Positions 1 to 12,239 are shown, numbered from the stretch's first letter. The stretch: 64,000 nucleotides of DNA from Grifola frondosa (GCA_001683735.1 LUGG01000005.1:248001-312000), one strand, 5' to 3'. Made by a program: numbers and translations. Notes: generated by a model from the letters alone, not told the origin.

Positions 1-1762
1 ATGGAGAGCATTCCCAGCGGTGGTGCACTCCCTTTTGACATTCTTATCCACGTCTTTGAATTGCTCCGGAACGAATACGCATCTCTGTACAACTGCTGTC
101 TAGTCAGTCAAGTCACCAAAGTCGCTGCGTCCAAAGTACTCTACGGACAGGTGACATATTCCCCGGCGTATAGTCCTGTCCTTCGTTTGAAGAGGAGGGA
201 TGAGCTTTCTGTGAGTTTGTGCTTAATTTCAATATCATCACAGTACTGATGACATATTGCAGGAAGGATTTTTCCACTCTGCGCGCCTTCCTCACAACTC
301 TGTGCATGTCCTGAAGGTTGAGATTAGTGGTAAAATCTACTGCTTCTCAATTTATAAAAGTTCGCTTATGAAGCGACTTGATCTTTCAGGCTATTTGTCC
401 ACTCGTCCTGCACCGTTGGATCGCCTTGCAATCAGTCTTCGAGAGGCCCTAGTATGTTGGACGAATGTCCATACCATGGTTCTAACACCTAAGCAATATC
501 ATGCAGAGCTTTTCACAGAAATATTGCCTCTACTCTCAAACTTCGCGTATCTGCGGGATCTAACAGTGAACATGTCATGTACGGACGAAACTCATGCGCC
601 CATGCTCGCTAGAACGGGAAACCTGGAGAGGCTTGCGATTCAGAGTCCGACACGCGCTATCCTTCAACTCTTACCTGAATGGCTAAGCAGACTATCACCG
701 ACACTGAAAGCATTCCATCTAACGGTTAGAGTGATACGCACTTCTATCGAGACATGTCACTCACATCACGTTATAAGGATAATTGTGGGTCTGTTACTCC
801 GGGCGTCCTTCGATCCTTTCTTCCCCATATCCAGGAAATTTATTCATTTGCGCTTGGTCTATCATACTCGATCACCGACGAGGATATCTTCTCATTCCTC
901 AGCGAATTGCCGAATCTGAGCTCATTGACGTACCGTTATTACCTGGTAAATACATTCTTCGCTCGAACATCAACCGGTTTGATGATACCGTTTCAGCAAC
1001 TCAGACCACCCACAACAGTTCCCCGCCTGTCCCATCTCCGATCTCTCACTGTTCACCACGCAAAGGTCGGGATCCGATCTCATGCAGCCTACCTCTGTAA
1101 ATGGGTACGGCGTCTAGTCTCGTCCTCTCCTTTGGAAGAACTGCGCCTTGTCTGCGAAGACTCGTCCCGCGGTGCAAGCGTTAGCTTCGATGCTGTTCTC
1201 TCACATCTTACTCAGAAGCATGCGGAGACACTCCGCGTGTTAGATATGACGAAGGCATTTGCTGGACAAAGTGCATTGCGGGTGTTGTTTGCGCGGTGTA
1301 TGCGACTAGAAGAAGTTGGGATCGCTGTGTCGGAGAATGTTCTGGTTGGAACTTCATGCTGCGGTCGTGTTGTCCCGATTACTAATTTTTATTTGTTTCC
1401 CGCAGCGCGTCTTCCCTACCTTGACCTGCTCTCTACATGAGTTGCATACCGTTACTATCGAGACGAGAAATATCAAGCGGAGGCGTGTGGATATGACAAC
1501 TGAACGGGCTCGAGAATTCATTGAGAATGGGCCGGACAAGTTACGAAGACTAACTTTGAATGGTGTAGTATGGGAGGCAAGCACTTCATTTCATCTTGGG
1601 ATGCATTGCGGTTACTGAATAGTCTACCTCTAGGGTCAGTGGTTGATGGCTGAGCAGGGAGACGTTCGATTTGTGGTTCAACAGTCGACGCCGCCTAAAA
1701 TTCTACCATGGGAAGAAGGAACAGCAGCGAATCATTACGGGTTTCTAAGACATTTTCACTGA
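1..1762 (+). CDS. F-box-like protein, basidiomycete type
   Basis: Probable substrate-recognition protein of an SCF-type ubiquitin ligase. The first exon (1-210) carries an F-box-like helix pair (LPFDILIHVFELL at about residues 10-22, followed by CLVSQVTKVAASKVLYGQV), which is the usual N-terminus of these proteins in mushroom fungi. The rest is a leucine-rich, repeat-poor region of the LRR-like kind. Introns read by eye: 211-262, 330-389 (in frame, so could be retained), 725-777, 1345-1405, and 1577-1633. The last starts GCAAGC, giving a GC-AG intron; splicing it joins VVWE to GQWLMAEQGD and leads to a TGA at 1760-1762. The ATG lies at base 1, so a longer N-terminus outside the window cannot be excluded. 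No partner or target can be named. Confidence 0.72.
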
Positions 1763-2041
1763 CCACCGTGCTATATGATATGACTAAGGGTTGCATTATG
1801 CTAAATATTCTTTCGTTTTTCACTATCTGTTCTTAAAATCTGTATTCAGTGGAAGCAATCATTTAATTCGGGAGATATAAGAATGTCGGAGATGTCATGC
1901 CAGAATGTTGGGCTTAGGTCTATATCGTACAGATCATAAAGATGAAATGAAATGATTTGCTCATGAAATTTGAGAGTACTGTCCATCTCGTATGTAGAAG
2001 CACCTGTAAATCATCTAGAAGTATCAGTACAATAATTGTCG

Positions 2042-3010
2042 TCAAAAATGATGAATGCACACACCGGGTGTAGATCGGAAAACGCGGTTGTCATCAATCC
2101 AATCATACAATCGCTCCCTGTCACTCGTCGAAATCCTATCAGTGTGAGAAACCAAGTGCACGACGCGCTCACATTGTCCGACAGAAATTAGCACAGTCTC
2201 GGCATCAGAGGATATGTCCAATCGTCTCAAAAGCGATTCTTGGTGGCGACAGCTTCGCAGAGGGCACGTCTTCCTACGGCAAGCAAGCGAAGTTATCGAT
2301 ATGAAGTCTGAGAAACGACCTACTCACCGTTCCTTATTCGCGGGGCATCCTTCCGGTCATGACCAAACCTTGAAACGTGTTAGTAAAAGTGTTTCCACAA
2401 TGTCAAATAGCAGACCTGAACTCGGTGTCAGTCAACATGATTCTAGCCATAGAACGCATGAACGCTCACACATCACCTAGGCGGTGTTGCTGTCGACTCT
2501 CCACCCCACATTGAATTCCCTGAGCGAATTAAATTTGGGGCTGGTTGAAATGCTTGCAAATCGTCGCCAAATATATCACTCCTAGAAGCGGAAAGAAATC
2601 TTCTCAGCGTGACAATCGGAATCACCCATGTATTCTGGGAAAAAATATCAGCACGAAGTATGATTCGAGCACAAACTTCCAAACTTACCTGCTAATGATG
2701 TTTGATAGCATGAATAACGTTCACATTTGGTAACGCTACATACGGTCAATGGCCATTCGAATGTCTATGAGATTAAGCACGAACTCACCAAGTCATAATA
2801 GTCGTAAAAACCGATCAGCAAACTTCTGCATGTCGAAAATCAGCGAGGACAAGTATGCATAATGCACTTACTTAACAGCGTGCCTATCCAAAGGATTGAA
2901 GAACGCGCGCATGCATGGCGTGAACGCGCTAACCGTTTGAATTAGTGAAGCGTTGCATAATCGAAACCGTCGAGTGCATTCTCATCAAAATTGAGCCGCT
3001 AATCACCAGG
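2042..3010 (-). CDS. Unrecognised multi-exon gene, 5' end unclear
   Basis: Reading the minus strand, a chain of short exons with good splice signals gives protein-like text: RLNFDENALDGFDYATL, then CMRAFFNPLDRHAVKSLLIG, GFYDYYDL, LPNVNVIHAI, TLRRFLSASRSDIFGDD, DTEFRFGHDRKDAPRIRNG, RRALCEAVATKNRF and finally LRRLDISSDAETVLISVGQ, ending near 2042. The style resembles basidiomycete F-box/LRR-like proteins, and it is a convergent neighbour of the F-box gene at 1-1762, but I cannot name the family. One base seems missing at 2229-2232 (TTTT on the coding strand) just before LRRLDIS. No convincing start codon was found, and the direct repeats beginning near 3240 may have removed the 5' end. It could be a gene or a decaying remnant. 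Confidence 0.4.
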
Positions 3011-3240
3011 TTAGCGGCCATACATATCGCGCACGGCCACCGTCATTGGGCGGCAAGCTTCCGCGGCCTAAGGGACTCGCCAGGTATAACAGAACACAGA
3101 GCGATTAGGCATAGAAGAGAGGCCTTGTATGTCGAGTTCCAGGATGAAGCACGCCCAGAAGCAAGTAGAGTCGCCTCAGAATAAGAGCTGGTGGGACGGG
3201 CGTAGATCTCTTGACGGCAGAAACTTACAGAACACAAATA

Positions 3241-4320
3241 GATGCGCGTCTGCCTGGCTACTTGAAGGCTAGCGAGGCCTTCGTTTCGCCAAGCTGCGCA
3301 CTCGCAAAAACGAGTTAGGGAAGACGTGGAGATCGCAGGTCGCCCACATCACCGGACATATTGGCCCGAGCCGGCACTCTCTCCGCCACAACAGGGCCAA
3401 GGATCCACAGACAGGATCCCAAAGAGAGGACGAAGGAACAAAGGAAAAGGGGGTACAAACCTTGTGTGTGACTTGAGGAGCTTGAAGCGATTTGAACATG
3501 ACTTGAGGGACTTGAGCGGGACCTGAGGCGATCGACACAGCATTTGATGACGCTTGAGGATAGAGAGTAAATTCCGGAACGCAGAGCCACCAGAAAGAAG
3601 CCAAGGCACCAGAACAAGGGTTTGATGGACAGACACAGAACAGACATGCAGAACAAAGACAGGCATGCGTCCGCCTAGCTACTTGAAGGCTAGCGAAGCC
3701 TCCGTTTCGCCGGGCTGCGCACTCGCCGAAGCGAGTCAGGGAAGACATGGAGATCGCAGGTCGCCCACATCGCCGGACATATTGGCCCGAGCCGGCACTC
3801 CTTCCGCCACAAGTGGGCCAAAGGTCCACATACAGGACCCAAAAGAAAAGACGAAGAAAACAAAGGAAAAGGGCGACAAACTTTGTGTATGACTTGAGGG
3901 ACTTGAAGCGACTTGAGGGAGATTTAAGGGGAGCTTGAGGGGACCGACATAGGACTTGATGACGCTGAGGAGGGGCGCTTGGAGGCATCTTCGTCTTGAC
4001 TGTTGATCTTGATCTTGTCCGGTCACTTGCAAGACCGCTGCGGTGACGCTGTCAGCAGTTGGCGACATCAGCCAGTGAGAACACCGACGAGAGCAAAAAG
4101 AGCTGACCTTGATGAGATGTCTGCGGGCAGGCGCGCATCCGCCTGGCTACTTGAAGGCTAGCGAGGCCTCCATTTCACCAGACCGCGCTACTCGCAAGCG
4201 AGTCGGGGAGGACATGGAGATCGCAGGTCGCCCACATCGCCGGACATATTGACCCGAGCCGACACTCCCTCCGCCACAAGCGGGCCAAGGGTCCACAGAC
4301 AGGACCCAAACATAACGCAC
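3241..4320. repeat. Three imperfect direct repeats, about 420-470 bp apart
   Basis: A core of about 175 bp occurs three times in the same orientation, near 3247-3425, 3666-3845 and 4137-4312. Shared landmarks are CTACTTGAAGGCTAGCGA, TGGAGATCGCAGGTCGCCCA, CCGGACATATTGRCCCGAGC and CACTCYYTCCGCCACAA. The spacers differ and contain short ACTTGAGG/CTTGAAGCG runs. A degraded fourth core start is visible near 4712-4760 (TTACTTAAAATTTAGCGAGA). No frame stays open through all three copies with conserved protein, so I read it as non-coding repeat or an unrecognised element, not as tandem genes. Confidence 0.85.
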
Positions 4321-4399
4321 GAGAAACTAGAAAGAAAAAAAACACAGCAGGTCTTGAGACGTCTTGACACATTTGAGGGCAACTAGCGGTCTTGTACTA

Positions 4400-5918
4400 A
4401 AGAAAGGCTTCGGCAGCTCTTGTGTCGGCGCTTGAGATAGCTTGCGCGAGAAATGAGCACTAGATCATAGTCCAGGAGACCAACGGGATGTGGCGTCTTG
4501 ACATATTCCCGGCGACGCATCTTGTTGCGCTTCTTGGCACCGGTTGATGGTGTTGCGGATGGGATCTTCAGACGCACGTATCTTGTTGTGGCGTCGCGAC
4601 CCAATCTTGCGGATCAACGGTCTGTACGGTCAAATGTTAGGAGACGTGCGATAACATTTGTAAAAGATCTCACCAAAACTGCCTCCGACGTCGTCGATGC
4701 CTTGGACATATGCCTGGTTACTTAAAATTTAGCGAGACGTACATTTCAACCGATCATGCGACAGGAATGAAGGGAAGAAAGACGTACATGTCCAAGCCGT
4801 CTCAAGACAAGACTTGAAGCAGATAAGGATAGCGAAGTGGGCAAAAGTGAGAGGAACATGACGGCGGAGGAGGACGCCCACTGATATGGTGGTAGAAAAG
4901 GGGAGAGAGGGAATGGGGGTTCCGTCGCGAGGACGAGCCCGTTTATGCAAACAGAGCGTTGTTTGTTGTGTGGCTCTGTGGGTCCGCACTGTCTCGGATT
5001 CAAAATCCGCGATCGTAAGGCGGCTTTCAGCCGATTCGTTATCGCAGCCATAATCTGATTTCGCTTTATTGTGATTGAAAGATCATTGGCTACGGAGCTG
5101 GGCAAGGGCGAGAAGATCGCACAAATTATTTTGGCGGGACACATGTGGTGATCTAGCCGTCCGCGTTGAGCCGCGTTCCACATGTATGCTGAGCCAAAAT
5201 TCCGTGTCCGAGTCATTTCGTTCCGAAGAGGAAAGCGGATGTGTCCCATGATTTCTCTGTTTCATGGAACTTCAAAAGAGAACATCAACAGAGATATGAA
5301 CCGTACTCACCCGGCACGATGCACGGTGCTCCAAGTGGTTATCTTCAGCCGCTGTTCCGCGGGCGCGCCATACGTGCGCAATTGCCTGAAATTGCACAAT
5401 TCCGCAATATTTGAGACCGGCATATTGCGAGTTGTACAGATCGACCGCAAGTCTGGAGCTACGGAGCCGGAATAACGGTGCAGCTTTGGCTGGGCAGATA
5501 AGCTGAGGCCTTCAACTCGGTTACAGCGTGGTGTCGTTGCATAGACAAGTGAAAGTCCTCTGCTAGCGCCAAGAAATTAGGGCGAGAAGTCTGCTGACAA
5601 TGTGCGGCTGAAAGCGCGGAATTTGGGTACAATATTCCATAAGAAAATTTGCTTGTGTTGACGATCAACACGAGGGATGCTTAGCTTTGTTGAATTAGAG
5701 GTATTTTGGAGGAAAGGAGAACATCTACGTAAGAGCGACGGACCTGCATGCCAGTGGAGTGCTAGAACCCGGTTCAGACGCTTTTAGACCCACTTTACGC
5801 CTGCTGGCCTCAGCCCTATGGCATGCTAGGACGTTGGACATCAACCCACACAGCTCGGTTTTGGAGACGCAATAATAAGGACACTCAACAACTATTCGGA
5901 GATACCTCGAAGTTCGAT
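4400..5918. other. No supported gene
   Basis: Only short, unrelated open frames on both strands, apart from the degraded repeat start near 4712-4760. No family motif, tRNA or transposon end was seen. Confidence 0.5.
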
Positions 5919-5920
5919 TA

Positions 5921-6469
5921 CAGTGCTTTGCATAAAAAACCGGAAACCAAGGTTTTCGATTTTTTGTTTGGCCAGAACAAATATTGCCTTTAATAGTAGG
6001 GATGCCTCGCCCAGTGACTACTGTCACGCTGACAGCATCGCTGGCGACATGGAGAGCCGTTGAGTGCGCAAGTAATTATAGCGTGAGGAACATATCATCT
6101 ACAGCTCTAAGATTCCGTTGAAAAGCATCCACATAAGTGCCAGGGTTCTCATCGAGGGAGGACATGTAGTCAACATCTTCCATGTCAAGAACTCGAGTAA
6201 CTTCGCTGAAGTCTGCATGTTGGTATTTCAAAATGTCGTAGACAGTGGTTTTCTTGCAGACAGCAAGTTCCACAATTTCAGTGAAGGTGAATTATTGTCA
6301 TAGAACCAGTTGACAATTCGCTCCCACAACCGCTGGGAAAATAATGAGGACATTGAGGGTGTGATTGATGGTCACGCAGGTCAGGTGGTTATACTGCTTA
6401 AGGTAATATTTGTTCCGGCCAAACAAAAAATCGAAAACCTCGGTTTCCGGTTTTTTATGCAAAGCACTG
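5921..6469. mobile_element. Tc1/mariner-like element remnant, 549 bp
   Basis: The element starts CAGTGCTTTGCATAAAAAAC and ends with the reverse complement of the same sequence. The inverted ends are about 66 bp each (5921-5987 and 6403-6469) with few mismatches. TA flanks both sides (5919-5920 and 6470-6471), the target duplication of the Tc1/mariner superfamily. Inside is the N-terminal part of a transposase-like protein on the minus strand. It is too short for an autonomous element, so it is probably a deletion derivative that other copies could mobilise. Confidence 0.8.
6076..6332 (-). pseudogene. Truncated mariner-like transposase, helix-turn-helix part
   Basis: After a good acceptor (TTTTCCCAG) the minus strand reads RLWERIVNWFYDNNSP, then in another frame FTEIVELAVCKKTTVYDILK, then LDMEDVDYMSSLDENPGTYV and a stop. 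This layout (EIVELA...TTVYDIL...DVDYMSSLDENPGTYVD) matches the DNA-binding helix-turn-helix and linker of fungal Tc1/mariner transposases as I know them. The catalytic DDE part is absent. One base appears missing at 6284-6285. It lies between the two inverted ends described above, so it is the internal remnant of that element. Confidence 0.6.
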
Positions 6470-6487
6470 TAGCAGGTCATGGCGAGT

Positions 6488-6718
6488 TCACGAAAATCGA
6501 GCGTCCTTAAGTTGCGGGTGACGAAGCTCGCGATCTGTCACATTCACGTGCCTCATGTGATCTGCGCAAATGGACACGTGGAATACACGACCACACAAAT
6601 GAGCCAACACGATAGTAACATAGTCGAGACCATTTAGCTGTATATCACTACCATAGTACTTCGACCAATGAATTCTTTGAGGATATAGCGGAACCCCATC
6701 GAAGTATATTTTTGTCAT
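6488..6718 (-). CDS. Small hypothetical frame beside the mariner element
   Basis: A frame of 76 residues starting MTKIYFDGVPLYPQRIHW and ending QLKDARFS. The composition looks protein-like (HLCGRVFHVSICADHMRHVN) and the stop lies 16 bp from the mariner element's TA duplication. It may be an exon of a gene interrupted by that insertion, but no match on the far side of the element (5725-5918) was convincing. Family not recognised. Confidence 0.25.
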   Translation of the reverse strand: MTKIYFDGVPLYPQRIHWSKYYGSDIQLNGLDYVTIVLAHLCGRVFHVSICADHMRHVNVTDRELRHPQLKDARFS

Positions 6719-6757
6719 AGCTACCACTTACTTAATCTTTGGTCAATATCGCGTGCC

Positions 6758-8989
6758 TCAAAGTGCCACGTCGACATTTGCAGACTGAATAAGATCCAGA
6801 GCGTGACTCGACCGAGGACGGATGATACACGTGAACGGTTTTGGAGGGCTACCAAGGAACTCAACCTCAACGAAGGGATTCAAACCTCCAGTGGGACGAG
6901 ACACATACCTAGTGAATCCAGGTTGGAAAGTAGGCTTCGGAGTGATTTCGTTTCCAAAATCATCCACAGGCTTGCAAATATCCAATGTCGCTAATATGTT
7001 CGCCATGGCGAGCCAGAGGCTTGAGTCTGCAAAGGCTTGACCCACACATAGTCTACCATATAATAGAGAGTAAGTCCTCAATACTACTGGGGGGAAGAGA
7101 GAGAAGCCTGACCTTCGACCAAATCCGAACACTACATCACTTGGATCGATGATATTCGCCTTTAAGAAACGTTCTGGTTGGAACTCCTCCGGTTCGGGGT
7201 ACATGTCGGGATTGTGCATCATCCCCCTGGCATCGAAAGGTTGCAAGTGTAAGAGAAGTGCATGTCTTGGACGATGAAGCACACCATATATTTGGGATGA
7301 TCATGCATCCTTCGGGAATGTGGTATCCACGATAGATGTCGTCGGATGTGACCCTGTGCGGAATGCCTGGGTACATGTCGTCAAGATATGCGAGCGTCTG
7401 TCGTGAACCACAAGCTCACCAAGGGGCGCAGGACTATTCCATCTGGAGATTGTACGAAGTCAGACAAGCATAAATGATAAATCTAAGATGAGACAAACCG
7501 GTACGTTTCTTTGAGAATACATTCGAGATAAGGTAAGGACTCTCGGTCTCCGAAATCTGGAAGTCGCTGGTTGCCTGTGACTCTATCAATTTCTTCTTGT
7601 GCCTTCTTGAGGACATCCGGGTATATAGCCATGGCCAACAGGAAAGTCGACAACGTAATGAACGTCTATTCCATAAGCGTCATCGACATATCTCAATAGA
7701 TGCGACATAGACTAATCACCGTCTCAGTCCCGGCTAAAATCCGGAAGGTGTCAGAGATAAGAAGTATCACGAGGGATGCGGCCATTATACGGACAAACCT
7801 GAATATAATTGTCCGGCAGTGCCCTTGATATCCTCTTCGTCTTCTTTGCTGAGCCCTCCGCTGCCAGAGCATTGTTCGATCAGAGACACTGTCAGACACG
7901 ATGTTGCGGTTCCAGCTGTCTAGCCGGAAAGATTAGCGCTGATGACTTGTATATGCCAAGAAAATACGAACCATAGCATCCCTGACCATCTGGAATGGCG
8001 TATCAAGAAATGCGCGTCTGGAGCGCCACACATCCAAGGCATGTTGCTTGAAACTACATCCCGGAAACCACGTCGGCAGATGTTTCACTTCGAAAAGATT
8101 ATAATAATTCAGTAGTGAATCGACTCTTTCTTCATCCAAAACCACTTACATATTGGGACAAAGTCGACTATCACGGAACCCGGGCTTCCACTTCCGTCGT
8201 GCGAGTGATAGCCTCTTCTGCAAGGTGGAGATACTTATCATCCAGCGATTTCACACGATGTCCGTAAGCAACCTCCAGTACCATCGAGGCGGCAAACCTG
8301 ACAATGCATTCGATGAGACCAGAGCAGCATGCGCATGGAAGAGGGTTGAGATACCTTCTGCAATGCTCAGCATGATCTTCCGCGTTTTTGATCAATCCCG
8401 AGAGTAGCGTGTACGTTTCGCGTCGCTGCATCGGACGATAGCTTTCAAGCGACGCCTTATTCTGAAATGCGTCACGCATCCATTTTCTGTGTTTACGAGA
8501 ACGCTCTCCGTAGCGCATGAGTGTTAGCACGGAGTCCCAGCCAATGCTATCCACCGTACGTAAACACTCGCATTTTAATGACGTGCAGCACATGGGAGAA
8601 ATGCAAGCTTACAGTTCAACCAAGAGAACGAAGCGAGGTCTATCGGAATACTTGAAGCCCCTCTTATCCATCAGATCTTGCGCAGCCTGCACCGAATTCA
8701 GAATGAGCACAGGCGTCCGGAAGAGACGCGCAAACACAACGTCGCCTGCGGTTGCGATAAGTCAACGCACACATGGTGCATGACTGGTGAAGCGTACCGT
8801 ATCGCCGGCCCCATTCAGCGAATGTTTTGTGCTGATAGTCCGCAGGCAGCTGGTGGACATTACCGAGTAACGGGAGCGGTTGAGGCCCAGGCGGGAACCT
8901 GTTCTTGCTAGGTCGCACCACCAACCATGTGCATATGACAACAAGACATAATGCAAGGACGTTGGCAAGTAAGGGGTAAAGACTGTCAT
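6758..8989 (-). CDS. Cytochrome P450 monooxygenase A
   Basis: Haem-thiolate oxygenase, expected in the ER membrane with its reductase partner. Visible in order: hydrophobic N-terminal anchor, proline hinge RFPPGPQPLPLLGN, a C-helix region with KHRKWMRDAF, the I-helix AGTETT, the ExxR motif as KETYR, a PERF-type motif (FQPERFL), and the haem loop FGFGRR then LCVGQAFAD with the cysteine ligand. About a dozen introns of 50-65 nt join these parts in frame. I place the start at the ATG at 8989. The frame then needs one extra C in CCCC (8973-8976 on +) to enter LLANVLALCLVV; a second missing base is at 8188-8189 before SPGSVIVDFVPI. Both fit homopolymer errors. It is a close paralogue of P450 B, downstream of it on the same strand, and of P450 C. 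Substrate unknown; a role in tailoring the nearby terpene is inferred. Confidence 0.88.
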
Positions 8990-9053
8990 CAGAATATGGA
9001 AGCTTGGTCAACAGATAAGGTGGTGAGAAGCGTGCAAGAGACTCAGGAAAGCG

Positions 9054-9062
9054 CTCTTATAT
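9054..9062 (-). promoter_or_regulatory. TATA-like box of P450 A
   Basis: CATATAAGAG on the minus strand, about 65-70 bp before the proposed ATG at 8989. P450 B and P450 C and the NTF2-like gene have similar boxes at similar distances. Confidence 0.4.
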
Positions 9063-9783
9063 GCATGTGCTGGTTGCTCCATTTGCGTACTAGCTGTCAG
9101 AAGCTTGATGTCAGTTCAAAATTTCATTCCGATAGTCGTGCGCGATAGACGGTCTCTATGGAACAACACCTCCGTCGTCTGCGGAGAAAGAGATGTAACG
9201 CACTCTGCCGTAGTTATTGTTCCCACTCTTCGGGGTTTGAAGAAAGTCACGCAGCACGAACACATGGCCGGGGCAGGTTCCGAGCTAGGCACACCATTTC
9301 TACAGCTTGCATTTGGTTCGGACTTCGCACCCAGCGCCAGAGCACAGAAACGCAGATGTTCCAGTTTGTGATAGCATTCGCGGCCATGCTCATGCGAAGT
9401 TTCACCTCATTGTAGGTCACTTGCCTAATTAGGGCAACTTCCATGTCTTCATGCGTCCCCAGCCGTTCTGGCAATTTAAAACTCCGCCATGGCACTCCTT
9501 TCGCACCCCGCAATCCCAAAAAAAGTTTGTAAAATGCAAAAGGGGAAATGGCCGAGAAGGGAACGAGACGCTCTGACGACTGGCTTGCGAGTCTAACATG
9601 CTATGCTCCAACAAATACCTCCAGTTTATATTATTGCTATTCCTACAGTAAAACACGCACACATCTGAACATGTGCCGTAGTACTCACATATGTTACATA
9701 CAAATATACACAATGTACACCTCAAAGAATTTGGATCCTCCTATCTTGACATTGTCATAAGTTGAAAGTGTCCACGCGAACCC

Positions 9784-12026
9784 TCACACATCGACATGGG
9801 CAGACATCTGTGCGACCATGCCAAGAGCCTTTTCCGAGCGAGGTCGGAAATCACATATGAATTCATGTGGATGGCTGTACCTCCAAATCAGCATAAATGC
9901 CTCCCAGGACGACCGCTTGTACACACCTCACGAAACCAGAGTGGAACAACGGCTCGGGGGTGATCTCCCGCCCGCTGCTGTCAAGTGCCTTGTGTATGTC
10001 GAGCGTGGCCGCGATGTTCGCCATCGCGAGCCACAGCGAGGTGTCCGCGAACAGTTGGCCCGGGCACGCTCTGTAGACCCCACCGTAATGAGAAACAAAA
10101 TAAAGGGAGAGGAGGAGGAATATGGGACGAACCTGCGTCCGAATCCGAACACCACGCTGCGCGGGTCCGCGAGCTCGGCGGTGCGGCTGTCCATCTCGAG
10201 GTAGCGTTCGGGGCGGAAGGGGTCCGGATCGGGATAGACGTCGGCGTCTTGGGTCATTTGCCTGGAAATCGGTTAGTGCGTCCGAAACAGCAGGTATATG
10301 CGCCGCACGAACCAGATATTTGGGATGACCATCGCGCCCCGGGGAATATCGTAGCCGCGGTACTGGTCGTTGGACATTAATTTATGCGGGATGGCTACAA
10401 AGAATCATCAGTTATACAAGGTTCTGATGGTGGCGGGGCGGCGCTCACCAAGCGGGACAGGAGGATTCCATCTGCAACAATGGGTGAGACAACAATGCGA
10501 AGGGCCAGGGAAATGAAACGTACCGATAGACTTCTCTGAGGACGCATTCCAAATAGGGAAGCGCGTCCCGGTCATCGAAGTCTGGAAGGCGATCGTGTCC
10601 GACGACACGATCGATCTCTTCTTGGGTCTTCTTGTACACTTCGGGATGCAGCACCATCGCCAGCACGAAAGTCGACAGGACGGTTACAGTCTGCTCAAAG
10701 CGGTCATTGAATGGATGCTCTTTTCGCATCGATATATGCAGAAATGTACCGTATCAGTGCCAGCTGTTATAGATGGATTAGAAATGCAAGGAATTACAGA
10801 ACAGAACCTTACCTCCAAACAGCACGCCAGCAGCACCCTTGATGTCCTCTTCGTCTGTTGCGCTCGCACTGCCGTGACATAGGGTATCTTCCAAGAGAGC
10901 CGCAGTAAATGAGGGTAGCGCAGTTCCAGTTGCCTAGAGGATGCAATTCAGACGCATGATGATCAACAGATGCTCGCGCATACCATCGCAACTTTGACCA
11001 TATTGAATGGGGTATCCAGCATTGTGCGCACGAGTCCCCGGATCTTCAGTGCATCCCGCTTGAACCCGGCGCCCGGCGCCCAAATCGGCAGGACTTTCAC
11101 TGTTATGGACGTTCATCAACGCAAGAACGATGCATACATAAGGGAATGCGGGCTCACAAATGGGAAAGAAGTCGACTAGCATCGATCCGGGGCTTCCTGC
11201 TCGCACGGTCTCGACAGTGGCCCTCTCCGCTATTTTGATGTACTTGTCGTTCAAGGACATGACACGATGGCCGTACGTAATTTCCAATATCATACCAGCG
11301 GACCAGCTGACAGATGTGGCGTCAGAAAACAGTGAGGATTTGGACGTGAAATCGACGCTGACCGCTTTATATGCGCCATGAAGTCCTCTGGCTTTTGGAG
11401 GAGACCTGTGAGGAGGGTGTAGGTTTCGCGAAAGTGAATGCGCCGGTAGCTCATGACGGCGCGTTTGTACTGGAATGCGTCCTGGATCCATTTACGGTGC
11501 TTCCGGAAACGGTCACCGTATGGCATGTGGGTGATGACTGAATCCCAGCCCATCCTACACATCCACCACCTCCGCGTCAGCGATGGCCTGCGGTATAGCA
11601 TTCGTGCGGACTCGAGCACTCACAACTCGGATAATAGAATGAAGTCCGGCCTGTCGGAGTATTTGGCACTCTTCTTCTCCAGTAGATCCTGCGCCGCCTC
11701 CTTCGAATTTAGAACTAGGGCGGGAGTTCGAAAGAGCTTCGCATAGACGACGTCGCCTATGGAAGGACAAGTCAACGAGACATGATCATGACAGGAGCGA
11801 GTGCATCGAACCGTATTGCCTTCCCCAATCAGCGAACTTCCTTTGCTGATACTCCAGGGGGTTGATGGACGTTGCCCAGGATGGGGATGGCAGAGGGACC
11901 TGGGGGAAGTCGGACGTCGGGATGCAGGCTTGTGGCTGGAGCCCACCACGAGTGCACGACATGGAAGAGGGCAAGAAGGAACGCAGCAACGCAGAGTGCG
12001 ACGGCAAGAATGAAGACGGTGTGCAT
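9784..12026 (-). CDS. Cytochrome P450 monooxygenase B
   Basis: Same family and intron plan as P450 A. Features: membrane anchor [18 protein letters not shown], hinge [41 protein letters not shown], ExxR motif as [13 protein letters not shown], and haem loop FGFGRR then VCPGQLFAD. The final exon reads [19 protein letters not shown] and stops at 9784-9786. The start ATG at 12024-12026 is well placed. One base is missing in GGGGG at 11857-11861: six C on the coding strand would join NVHQPP to [12 protein letters not shown]. The upstream neighbour is about 2.2 kb away and the downstream neighbour is P450 A on the same strand, so A and B look like a tandem duplication that has diverged. It probably oxidises the product of the nearby terpene synthase, but that is positional inference only. 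Confidence 0.88.
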
Positions 12027-12081
12027 CGCTGGGTTCTGTGGCGGAGTGAAGGGGGTGTATCGAGAGGTGTGAGACGAACTG

Positions 12082-12090
12082 TTCTTATAG
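12082..12090 (-). promoter_or_regulatory. TATA-like box of P450 B
   Basis: GCTATAAGAA on the minus strand about 58-65 bp before the ATG at 12026, the same spacing as in P450 A. Confidence 0.4.
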
Positions 12091-12239
12091 CGGGCGGGCC
12101 TCGAAAGGGTGCCGACATGGCAAGGACTATCCGGGGGCGAATCTGTGTTGAAACCGAGTGTATGCAAGGTGACTGCTGCTGGAGCTAGTCCTCCTCGATA
12201 ATCAATCATGCATTATCAAAATGGAAAGAACTTGCAAAT

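Noticed and set aside
3269..4382. Minus-strand frames of up to 239 codons in the direct repeats
   Set aside because: Frames differ between repeat copies, cysteine/serine-rich composition shifts with the frame, and no domain is visible.
4980..5020. T-arm-like word GGATTCAAAATCC suggesting a tRNA
   Set aside because: No acceptor stem, D-arm or anticodon arm could be built around it.
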